Below the pieces are notes generated by a model. The model was not told where the DNA came from, did not search any database, and was given only the letters and a program-made list of their open reading frames with translations. Both the position numbers and the translations under genes were made by a program. Below, piece by piece: positions 8,219 through 15,254 of a stretch of DNA of 22,678 nt (positions within the stretch are counted from its first letter, which is position 1; each line of letters opens with the position of its first letter). Source of the stretch: an uncultured Planctomycetaceae bacterium (lineage in GTDB: Bacteria; Planctomycetota; Planctomycetia; Planctomycetales; Planctomycetaceae); NCBI GenBank assembly GCA_937952455.1, contig CALFYU010000318.1, positions 1-22,678 of the forward strand, read 5' to 3'.

Positions 8219-8365
8219 ATGTTTTCCCCAATTCCGAGACCGACAGAAGCAATTCTGCTCGTCGTGAAGTTCGGCAGTATCGTGTGTGTTTCCTTAATTA
8301 TCTTCGCACGGGTGAGCTATCTGGTAGAAAGCATGAGCACACCTCGGAATGACGATCTTGATTAA
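8219..8365 (+). CDS. Small single-pass membrane protein (48 aa)
   Basis: ATG 8219 is preceded by GGGAG at 8208-8212, a good ribosome binding site. The product starts MFSPIPRPTEAILLVVKFG, has one hydrophobic helix (AILLVVKFGSIVCVSLIIFA) and ends with a polar tail (SMSTPRNDDLD). The frame is open to 8174, but the added residues are polar and lack a ribosome binding site. Its plan (M-F-x-P, Pro, then E and helix, then charged tail) is like that of the small protein at 7711, so the two may be distant relatives. The stop lies in the T-tract side of the terminator of the convergent isomerase gene. Function unknown. Confidence 0.55.
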   Translation: MFSPIPRPTEAILLVVKFGSIVCVSLIIFARVSYLVESMSTPRNDDLD

Positions 8366-8400
8366 AACCCGCACCCCCCGGCGAAGCCGGGGGCTGCGGG
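8361..8400 (-). terminator. Intrinsic terminator of the isomerase gene
   Basis: On the minus strand a 15-bp stem with one mismatch (8368-8382 against 8386-8400, three-base loop) is followed by TTTTAAT. It sits 27 bp beyond the isomerase stop and also abuts the end of the convergent small gene. The GC-only stem CCCCCGGC-GAA-GCCGGGGG may itself be a repeated element. Confidence 0.8.
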
Positions 8401-8426
8401 ATGCGGAACCACCGGCGATCCGCCGT

Positions 8427-10091
8427 TTACCACTCCTTCCCGCCGGCGCGCGTACCACACAGCGCCACGTCAATCCCCAATTCATGCGCCATCGACGCCT
8501 TCGCCAACAGCGCCTTGTCCGCTGCAGTGGCCGAGTCGGCATAGGCCACGTGAATGTGGTTCGATTTGTGACGCGCCATCATCTGGTCGCGGGAGACGCC
8601 GTAGGTCACCGCGTGCATGATCGGCCATTGCGGCGTCGTTTCGTTCCAGCGGCGCTCGGTTTCCTCTTTCGGCAACTCCACCACGCCTCCGCGGCCCAGA
8701 TCCATTTTCAGCCGGTCGTCCTCGACGTAGATCCGTGACCAGACGATTTCGCCGGGCTTGGAAATCCCCCGCAGCGTGCTGCCGCCGGCCGGGAAATACA
8801 TCGGCACCTGCCGGAATCCTTCGGCCCCCTTCCAACCGCCGATAAAGTGTTCCGGCGGGGCGGCGCCGCTGATCAGCAGCACCCAGACGTAGTCCTCCAC
8901 CGTCCCGGTCGGATCGGTATCCCCCCAGCGAATATCGTGCAGCGTGTTTTCCACCGGCTGCCCCATGGCCTTGTGCACGCGATACGTCATCAGCGAATCC
9001 AGCCCCGCGCACTCGTCCACTTCATTAAAATGCGGGATCGCTTCGCCGGCATACAATTCCCGCTTACCGTCCCGGCTTTTCACCGGCGGACGATCCTGAT
9101 TATTCAGCGTCCCTTCTACCAGATCGCTGGCAGGCAACACGTCCTTGAGCCCCTGCTGATATTGAATGCCGATGCAGTCGCAGCCAAAATCGTCGGCGAT
9201 TCGCACGGCAGCGATGTACATCTTGCATTGTTCGAGAATCTGCTCGTCAGTGAGATCGGTTTCGTGGGTGGGGCCCGTGTGGAAGGTCATCCCTTTGTCT
9301 TCCATCCACTTGCGGACGGCTTTGGCTTCATCATCTTTGACTTGCGTCGTTTCGTAATACAGCGCCGATTGGCTCAGCCGCTCTTTATAAAGCCCGGTCG
9401 GGTTCAGCAGATGGTCGGGAATGATGGCGTTGAACATTCCCATGCACCCTTCGTCGAACACACCCATGATCGCTTTTTCGGACTGCATTTGCGCCGCCAG
9501 CGCTTCACCAAGCTTGCGCTCTTTGCCGGAGACCTTGATCTTTTTCAGCGGTGTGACATGCTTGGTCGCATGGCGACACTTGCCGGTCGACAGCCACTTC
9601 TTCAGGCGGTCGGTGAAATACTTGTCGGTGAAGTCCTCGCTCCACAGCGTAGAATATGCCACGCCCGCCTTGGTCAGCGAACCGTTGAGATTGAGCATCC
9701 CCACCAGCCCAGGCCAGGTCCCCGACCAGTTGGCGACCGTCAGGATCGGCCCGCGATGCGTGATCAATCCGCTCAGGACGTGGTGCGAGTATTGCCAGAC
9801 CGCTTCGGCAACGATCAGCGGTGCATGCGGATCAATCGTCTCGAAGACTTGCATGCCCTGTTTCTGCGAACCAATGAAACCGTGTTTTTCCGTTTCGTCA
9901 TACGGGTGCGCGCGGACCACTTCATATCCGGCCGCTTCGACCGCTTTGGTGAGCGCCGCCTCCATTTGCTTCTGCGCTTCCCAGCAGTTCTGGTTGGCCG
10001 ACAGCCGCAAATCGCCGCTGGCGATCAATTGCACTTGGTGTTTCTTCAACTTCGGTTTTTTGGCCCGAGTGGGAATCGCGTATGCAGTCAT
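8427..10091 (-). CDS. L-fucose isomerase-type sugar isomerase
   Basis: A 554-residue cytoplasmic protein of the L-fucose/L-arabinose isomerase fold, close to the usual length of FucI (about 590). Segments that fit the family are the N-terminal Rossmann-like part (HQVQLIASGDLRLS), the central ADDFGCDCIGIQYQQGLKD block, the C-terminal barrel (GRGGVVELPKEETERRWNE) and NHIHVAYAD near the end, where H512 or H514 may be a metal ligand. Expected reaction: aldose-ketose isomerisation of L-fucose, D-arabinose or L-arabinose. It lies 88 bp downstream of a ribulokinase gene on the same strand, so the pair is probably one operon. With an AraB-type kinase next door, L-arabinose or another pentose is a plausible substrate, but this is inference. 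No aldolase or epimerase for the next step is in the window. Confidence 0.8.
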   Translation of the reverse strand: MTAYAIPTRAKKPKLKKHQVQLIASGDLRLSANQNCWEAQKQMEAALTKAVEAAGYEVVRAHPYDETEKHGFIGSQKQGMQVFETIDPHAPLIVAEAVWQYSHHVLSGLITHRGPILTVANWSGTWPGLVGMLNLNGSLTKAGVAYSTLWSEDFTDKYFTDRLKKWLSTGKCRHATKHVTPLKKIKVSGKERKLGEALAAQMQSEKAIMGVFDEGCMGMFNAIIPDHLLNPTGLYKERLSQSALYYETTQVKDDEAKAVRKWMEDKGMTFHTGPTHETDLTDEQILEQCKMYIAAVRIADDFGCDCIGIQYQQGLKDVLPASDLVEGTLNNQDRPPVKSRDGKRELYAGEAIPHFNEVDECAGLDSLMTYRVHKAMGQPVENTLHDIRWGDTDPTGTVEDYVWVLLISGAAPPEHFIGGWKGAEGFRQVPMYFPAGGSTLRGISKPGEIVWSRIYVEDDRLKMDLGRGGVVELPKEETERRWNETTPQWPIMHAVTYGVSRDQMMARHKSNHIHVAYADSATAADKALLAKASMAHELGIDVALCGTRAGGKEW

Positions 10092-10179
10092 CGTCGGTTG
10101 ATCCTGATTGCCGGGTTGCCGGAAATGTGATTTGGGAAATGGAAACAGATGCTAAAGCGAATGCGCCCGTGGTCAATGG

Positions 10180-11808
10180 TTAAAGATTTTCCGCCACTAA
10201 TGCGTCCGCCAGTTTTCGGTAGCGTTGATAAATGTCCTGATAGTCTTGATGCGCCTCGCCGCTTGGCTCAACAACCTTCGCCGCCCGTTGGGGATCATCC
10301 GCGCGCGGCCCCGCCATCGCGGCAACCGCATCCGCCGTCGTGGCGAAGTGCTTGCGATCGGTGTCGGCCGCTAATACACCCAGAATGGCTGCACCCAAGG
10401 CCGGTCCCTGTTTCGAGGGATGCACGGTGATCGGCAGTCCCAGCACGTCGGCATAGATCTGCACCAGCAGCGGATTGTGATGCGGTAGCCCGCCGGTTGC
10501 CACCAACCCCGTCACCGGCACGCCGTTTTCTCGCAGCAAATCGACAATCCACCGCACGCCAAACGCCGAGGCTTCCATCAACGCGCGATACATATGGCCG
10601 GCGCCGTGGTTCAGCGTCAGTCCCACAAACGCGCCCCGCAATCCGCCGTCCATCAGCGGCGTCCGGCAACCGTTGAACCAATCCATACACAGCACGCCGT
10701 CAGCACCCGGCGGCAATTTTGAGGCCTGCACGGTCAGTTGTTCAAAATCATCGTGTCCCGTCGTGCGGCGGAGCCAATCAAAGGCGTCTCCGACCGCCGC
10801 CTGCCCGGTCTCATATCCGAAGAATCCCGGCAGGATCCCCCCCTCGACGATCCCCGCGACGCCGGGAACACTCCGTTCATCGTCCGCATTCAGCATATGG
10901 CAACTGCTAGTCCCCATTACCATCACCAGCGTTCCCGCTTCGGCGGCACCGGCCCCCGGTACGCCCGCATGCGCATCGATCGTCGCCGCACTGACCGGAA
11001 TGCCGGCGGGAATTCCGAACTTCTCCGCAATCTCCTCGCAAAGCGTACCGGCCGCCTCTCCCGGCGCAAGAAACCGTCCCGGCATCTTCTCCGCCACCAC
11101 ATCAGCCAACTTGGGATTCAATTCGGCGAAGAACTCGCGCGACGGAAAACCGTCCGCGCTGTGCCACATCCCCTTGTATCCCGCTTGGCAGGTCGATCGC
11201 GGGAGTTCGTCGGCGGCGCAACCGACCAACTGCCACACATACCAGTCCCCCGCTTCCAGCCAAACCTCAGTCGCCTCAAAAACCCCGGGCGCTTCTTCGA
11301 GCGTTTCCAACATCTTGGGGAAGAACCATTCCAGACCGATGATCCCCCCGTAGCGGTCGAGCCACTTTTCGCCGCGTGCGCGGGCCAGTTCGTTGATCCG
11401 CTCGGTTTGCGACTTCGCACCGTGATGTTTCCACAACTTGGGCCAGGCGAATTTCTCCGTCGCCCACTGATCTGTCAGACACAGCGGCGTCCCATCCCGC
11501 AGCGCGGGGAGCATCGTACAACTGGTAAAATCAACGCCGATCCCGATGATCTCCTCCCCCGACAACCCCGCCTTGGCAACGGCATCCCGCACCGCATGGG
11601 CCGAGGCGTTAATCCAATCACTGGGGTGTTGAAAGGCAAAATCCGGCGGCAGTTTTTCACCAGTACCCGGCAGCGTCTCGGTAATCTGGCCATGTTCATA
11701 GGGAATCACCGACGAGGCCAATTCATTCCCGTCCAAATCCGCCAACAACGCCCGAACCGACTCGGTCCCGAAGTCGAGTCCCAATGCAACCGGTGCTGAT
11801 TGATTCAT
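10180..11808 (-). CDS. araB: Ribulokinase (FGGY family)
   Basis: A 542-residue kinase that should phosphorylate L-ribulose to L-ribulose 5-phosphate with ATP in the cytoplasm. The N-terminal phosphate-binding block is VALGLDFGTESVRALLADL; GIGVDFTSCTMLP, WKHHGAKSQTERINELA, MVMGTSSCHML, YETGQAAVGDAFDWL and the FGGY signature-like GLVATGGLPHHNPLLVQIYAD follow in the order known for AraB. Length is close to that of enteric AraB (566). ATG 11808 has GGAG seven bases upstream. It is the first gene of a two-gene operon with the FucI-type isomerase. Some relatives act on D-ribulose or other ketoses, so substrate is less certain than family. Confidence 0.9.
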   Translation of the reverse strand: MNQSAPVALGLDFGTESVRALLADLDGNELASSVIPYEHGQITETLPGTGEKLPPDFAFQHPSDWINASAHAVRDAVAKAGLSGEEIIGIGVDFTSCTMLPALRDGTPLCLTDQWATEKFAWPKLWKHHGAKSQTERINELARARGEKWLDRYGGIIGLEWFFPKMLETLEEAPGVFEATEVWLEAGDWYVWQLVGCAADELPRSTCQAGYKGMWHSADGFPSREFFAELNPKLADVVAEKMPGRFLAPGEAAGTLCEEIAEKFGIPAGIPVSAATIDAHAGVPGAGAAEAGTLVMVMGTSSCHMLNADDERSVPGVAGIVEGGILPGFFGYETGQAAVGDAFDWLRRTTGHDDFEQLTVQASKLPPGADGVLCMDWFNGCRTPLMDGGLRGAFVGLTLNHGAGHMYRALMEASAFGVRWIVDLLRENGVPVTGLVATGGLPHHNPLLVQIYADVLGLPITVHPSKQGPALGAAILGVLAADTDRKHFATTADAVAAMAGPRADDPQRAAKVVEPSGEAHQDYQDIYQRYRKLADALVAENL

Positions 11809-11867
11809 ACAATCACTCCGCTCTGTTCTGTCGATCTTGCTTGCGCGCCACTAAAACAAATGCTTCG

Positions 11868-11891
11868 CGCAGAGGCGCAAAGACGCAGAGG
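11868..11891. repeat. Tandem octamer array, 3 x 8 bp
   Basis: Units CGCAGAGG, CGCAAAGA, CGCAGAGG lie end to end. The first and third are identical. Confidence 0.7.
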
Positions 11892-11980
11892 AAAAATTCG
11901 AAATGCGGTTGTTAATTCGAAGAATTGAGTCTGGGCAACCGCAAACGATCGATTTGCGACACGCCTGGGACACATTCTTC

Positions 11981-12013
11981 ATCCGTGTTTAATCTGTGTT
12001 CAATCCGTGGCTA
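11981..12013. repeat. Tandem 11-bp array, 3 x 11 bp
   Basis: Units ATCCGTGTTTA, ATCTGTGTTCA and ATCCGTGGCTA follow each other without a gap. The 11-bp period is close to one helical turn. Confidence 0.7.
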
Positions 12014-12275
12014 TAAGAAACTGCAGGTTAAAACAGGATTCCAAAAAGTTGCCAGGATAGCGAAAATTGGCGGCGACTGCGAATGGTGGCAGGGGAATTT
12101 TAGGGGGTTTTGGGGGAGTCTCTGCGACGAATTGGCCGAAATTGCTACACTGGGCGGCGACATGAACCGTTGAAGGCGTCGCCGCGTTAGGCAGGGAAGG
12201 GGAGTTTTCGGTCAGCAAACGGCCGCTTATCTCGGGCTTCGACATTCATTTCAGGACTTGGCAGGACCGCCGCTC

Positions 12276-12986
12276 GTGAATTGGTTAACCGTGATCATGA
12301 AGTTGCCGGTGGTGCGGTCGTTCATCCGGCTATTGCTGGGGGTGATCGCCATCCCCACGTTCCGTGTCTTCATGCGGAAAGTCGTCCGCCTGCAGGACCT
12401 GGACGAAGAACTCGAGAAGGATCTCGAGCAATGGTTTCGGGCGTCGCTCGTATTAATGGCAGCGACGGCCAATATGGAAGACCTGCTGTTTTTCTGGCTG
12501 ACGGGCGACCATATTCGCTTCAATCTGGATTGGCTGGTGCTCGGCGGACGAATCCTGCTGGCGGTCGGCGTGATTGAAACCATGCCCGACCAGGAACTGT
12601 TCTCCATCAGCTACCCCGGTCCGCCTCATCTGAAGTTTCGCCGCGGCAAAATCCTCATGACCCTCAAGGAGAATTGGCGGCCCTACGTCAAGGGCCTCGC
12701 CTGCCAGCACATCAACCGCTCCTCGCCCGTGTTTGCGATCCTGTCCACCATCTTCCACGGTCCCGCCGGTTGGGTGTTTTACGTGATCGCCATCATCCAA
12801 TACCTGATCATGGGCTTGGTCACGTCCCGCGATCACGCACTGGACGTACTGGGCGAATTCGACAGGCAAGTCAAAATCCGCCGACGAGAATTGGTCGAAG
12901 AGTTCGACATCGGCGCGGAACCGGACGAACAACCAGCTGGAGACGTAACCCCCACGTCCGAACCGGCTCCCGATTCATCCCCCTAG
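12276..12986 (+). CDS. Membrane protein of unknown function
   Basis: A protein of about 236 residues that I do not recognise. It has three likely membrane segments: IRLLLGVIAIPTFRVFM near the start, LVLGGRILLAVGVI near residue 90, and WVFYVIAIIQYLIMGLVTS near residue 175. A charged, coiled-coil-like stretch (LQDLDEELEKDLEQWFRA) follows the first, and the C-terminus is an acidic Pro/Glu-rich tail (EPDEQPAGDVTPTSEPAP). The start is uncertain: GTG 12276 has AGGA ten bases upstream; TTG 12258 and ATG 12297 are alternatives in the same frame. It stands alone, with a minus-strand gene converging on its 3' end. Confidence 0.75.
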   Translation: MNWLTVIMKLPVVRSFIRLLLGVIAIPTFRVFMRKVVRLQDLDEELEKDLEQWFRASLVLMAATANMEDLLFFWLTGDHIRFNLDWLVLGGRILLAVGVIETMPDQELFSISYPGPPHLKFRRGKILMTLKENWRPYVKGLACQHINRSSPVFAILSTIFHGPAGWVFYVIAIIQYLIMGLVTSRDHALDVLGEFDRQVKIRRRELVEEFDIGAEPDEQPAGDVTPTSEPAPDSSP

Positions 12987-13029
12987 CACAACGCAAGAGC
13001 GCGGTGCGATGTTTGGTGGAAGGCCACCT

Positions 13030-13458
13030 TCACTCGTAATAATACCCCAAACTACGCGTCATCCCCCGCAGCGTATCCGCCGTCTCGTCCAGTTCCAGAT
13101 CGTTCGCCTGAAACAAGACCAACGCGGAAAACTGGTCCGTCTGAAACGCCCGCACCCACGCGCTGTTGTAAACCTCCATCGCGCGAAACTCGAGGTCCCA
13201 GGCCACCGCGTCCTCGTCGCAGATACTGTCTTCCCCTTCGTAAATGTCCAGGTCTTCGTATTCCTGCCGGAATGCATCCAGCGCGGCCTCGGCGATCTTT
13301 TCGGGGGAGGGACGGTCGTAAAACACGGTCAACAACCAAAAAGACGTCTCCGGGCTTTGCACCGTGATCGCCAATTCGTGGGCATCCTGCTGCTCAGTGA
13401 TTTCCCAGTCGTCGGGGTACTCAAAACTGACGCCGTGAGATTGATAGGTCTCGACCAT
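13030..13458 (-). CDS. Small acidic protein, possibly DcrB/PsbP-like fold
   Basis: A 142-residue acidic protein without signal peptide or membrane segment. It opens with GVSFEYPDDWEITEQ, a start typical of DUF1795/DcrB and PsbP-like proteins (strand, then Y-P-x-x-W), and has alternating strands with a central helix (EKIAEAALDAFRQEYEDL). That fold assignment is tentative. ATG 13458 is chosen because GGAG lies nine bases upstream; the frame is open to TTG 13473. It is 81 bp downstream of the ATP-grasp gene on the same strand and may be the third gene of that operon. Function unknown. Confidence 0.78.
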   Translation of the reverse strand: MVETYQSHGVSFEYPDDWEITEQQDAHELAITVQSPETSFWLLTVFYDRPSPEKIAEAALDAFRQEYEDLDIYEGEDSICDEDAVAWDLEFRAMEVYNSAWVRAFQTDQFSALVLFQANDLELDETADTLRGMTRSLGYYYE

Positions 13459-13539
13459 GAGAGAATTCTCCAAGCAAACGCAATCGCAAATTACACGCTT
13501 CGAGCGATACCTGAACGTTAGGCATCGTCGCCGCGGAAA

Positions 13540-14505
13540 TCAATACTCGACGCGCGTTAGCAATGTATCGGGCGGTTCCGGCAAGCGGTGAATCGCGTCG
13601 GCCGCCGCATCCAGCAGACGCACCGCTTCCAACGCTGGCGTTTCCAGGTCCGCGGCCAGATTCTCGTCGAGTCGCCGCGGTATTCCCCCCTGGTACGCAG
13701 ACGTCCCGGCCGCCGAACTTGACCGCAAGATCCCCCCCACAAAATGCCCCCCCATCACGAACAATCGCACGTCCCAAAACTGACCATCGCGGCGCGGCGG
13801 GTGAATGCGTTCAGAGAGCAGAAAATTGCCTGCAAACGGTCGCGGCGCTTCGCGCGGATCAGCCACCTGCACCCCATGCCCGCCAAACCCCACCCGCGGT
13901 TTTAGCACATAGCCCCGCGCAAAAAGCTCGGCGTGATTCGCCAAAAACCTCGACACGTCGCCGGGCGTTTCCACCGCAAAGCTGCGGGGCACGCGAAAGC
14001 TCTTTGCCCCCGCCAACGTTTCGTAACAGGCCAACTTGTCCCGCACCGCCACCCAGGCCGCGTTGGGATTGATCACGAGGACTCCGCTGCGTTCGTACGA
14101 CCAGGGCAAGTCGTACCACCAGCGAAAAACACTTCCCGGCCGCACAAATTTCCCGTCCCGTGTCAGCAACTCGTCCCGCTCCTGACGGTTCTCTTCAACA
14201 TGACAGATGAGCGGTTCTTGATCCAAAAATGGCTGCAAATGCCGGGCAATCCAACAGGCATCTTCATCGGCATCGGGCAACGGATCATCACGCCGCCACA
14301 TGAAACACGTGGGTCCCTCGGCCGCGTTGAGCAATTCAGCGGCGAGCCGAAACGGCGTGTCATCACCATACAGCAGCAGGTATTCCCATAGCATGTGCGA
14401 ACAACGATTCGCCTCCAACAACACCGGCCGGCCGTCGGCGTCGAACATGAAGTCCAACCCCGCCCAATGGTAGTGCCGCACACCCGCGGCGTCTGCGTCA
14501 GCCAT
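13540..14505 (-). CDS. ATP-grasp family protein, apparently circularly permuted
   Basis: A 321-residue soluble protein. The nucleotide-binding part of an ATP-grasp enzyme is seen at residues about 155-265: YVLKPRVGFGGHGVQVADP with K202, then NFLLSERIHP (hinge) and DVRLFVMGGHFVGGILRSS. The metal-binding end of such a domain normally comes after this, but here it lies at the N-terminus: GLDFMFDADGRPVLLEANR with D18 and E31-x-N33. The C-terminus ends at DTLLTRVEY, where a normal ATP-grasp would continue into that segment. ATG 14505 lies in ATGGCTGA, overlapping the stop of the QueC-like gene, so translation is likely coupled; starts at 14511, 14526 or TTG 14544 are possible. ATP-grasp enzymes join a carboxylate to an amine or thiol; the substrate here is unknown. 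Confidence 0.8.
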   Translation of the reverse strand: MADADAAGVRHYHWAGLDFMFDADGRPVLLEANRCSHMLWEYLLLYGDDTPFRLAAELLNAAEGPTCFMWRRDDPLPDADEDACWIARHLQPFLDQEPLICHVEENRQERDELLTRDGKFVRPGSVFRWWYDLPWSYERSGVLVINPNAAWVAVRDKLACYETLAGAKSFRVPRSFAVETPGDVSRFLANHAELFARGYVLKPRVGFGGHGVQVADPREAPRPFAGNFLLSERIHPPRRDGQFWDVRLFVMGGHFVGGILRSSSAAGTSAYQGGIPRRLDENLAADLETPALEAVRLLDAAADAIHRLPEPPDTLLTRVEY

Positions 14506-15166
14506 CGACATACTCGGTCGGATCATCAACTCCCGCAGCGGCAAACGCCCGCTGACGGCTGCCGCACTTGATACAACGGCCGCAATGTCGATTGTCGCGG
14601 GGATCGACGCAAGAAAAACTGTGCGCCAACGTCTCGCGGTCCGTCACGCGAATCACGTCAGTCTTGGTCATCGTGATATACGGCGTGAGAATTCCGATCG
14701 GCCGCCCCGCTTCCAGGCTGAGCAGCTCCTGCGAGCGGTCAAAGTATTCGCGGCTCCCGTCGCGAAACGAATTGTCGGCGGTCGTGCCGACCGCGAATTG
14801 AAATTCCGACAGATGCGCCACCTTGGGGAGCGCAAAACTGAGCAACGTGAGATTCCGCAGCGGAATTTCCAAATCGCGGCCGTTCGCCCCCGCCCGGGGA
14901 ACATCCTTTCCCGTGACCGCCCAGTGCCCGTCCAGCCAACCGGCCAACGGCACTTGAAACTGAATCAGCGGGACCAATCGCTCGTCGTCCTGCGCAGCAC
15001 AAAACCGCTGCACAAACAGTGCCTCGACGTCGTCCCAGATCAACCCGCAATGCATATGCACCGGAACGACGCGCCGCCCGGAATCGAGAAAGCGACGTAC
15101 CAGCGAGGTACTCTCCACACCCCCACCCAGCAGCACAACGATCGGGCATTCTGAGGAGTTCGTCAT
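14498..15166 (-). CDS. QueC-like PP-loop protein (7-cyano-7-deazaguanine synthase family)
   Basis: A 222-residue protein, close to QueC in length (about 230). The zinc site at the C-terminus is complete: C186, C195, C198 and C201 with the same spacing (x8, x2, x2) as in QueC. The PP-loop that binds ATP is changed: SGGxDS of the family reads GGGVES (residues 14-19). PLRNLTLLSFALPKV and AVGTTADNSFRDGSREYF match the QueC substrate-site segments in position. QueC makes preQ0 from 7-carboxy-7-deazaguanine with ammonia and ATP. No queD, queE or folE is nearby, and the next gene is an ATP-grasp protein, so a different substrate is likely. ATG 15166 has no strong ribosome binding site. Confidence 0.85.
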   Translation of the reverse strand: MTNSSECPIVVLLGGGVESTSLVRRFLDSGRRVVPVHMHCGLIWDDVEALFVQRFCAAQDDERLVPLIQFQVPLAGWLDGHWAVTGKDVPRAGANGRDLEIPLRNLTLLSFALPKVAHLSEFQFAVGTTADNSFRDGSREYFDRSQELLSLEAGRPIGILTPYITMTKTDVIRVTDRETLAHSFSCVDPRDNRHCGRCIKCGSRQRAFAAAGVDDPTEYVDG

Positions 15167-15200
15167 CGCGGGATTACCAAAAAAGCACTCATTCGCCGAA

Positions 15201-15225
15201 TGCCACTGCCAGCTCGTCCAGCAGT
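15201..15225 (+). repeat. Dispersed hairpin repeat, copy 2
   Basis: TGCCACTG, imperfect arm, loop CTCGT, then CCAGCAGT. The right arm also pairs with a second inverted copy (CAGCAGTA at 15219-15226 with TACTGCTG at 15237-15244), so two alternative hairpins are possible. It lies between the sulfatase stop and the QueC-like gene start. Confidence 0.65.
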
Positions 15226-15254
15226 ACTTTGCGGCCTACTGCTGCGGTGGGCTG

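Larger units (their letters stand above)
11809..12275. other. Gap upstream of the ribulokinase operon
   Basis: This 467-bp stretch lies between divergent genes and should contain both promoters. It holds two short tandem arrays (11868-11891 and 11981-12013) and no reading frame with protein-like composition. A G-rich run (12090-12120) is also present. No regulator binding site was recognised. Confidence 0.5.

Noticed and set aside
8847..10130. Plus-strand open frame of 427 codons opposite the isomerase
   Set aside because: Antisense shadow of a gene with convincing family blocks; no ribosome binding site or recognisable motif.
11925..12245. Short frames on both strands in the gap before the membrane protein gene
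   Set aside because: They read through the 11-bp tandem array and lack codon bias and ribosome binding sites.
13030..15166. QueC-like cluster as a known Qat or CBASS defence system
   Set aside because: The P-loop ATPase, QatB and TatD-type nuclease of Qat, and any nucleotidyltransferase or effector of CBASS, are all absent here.
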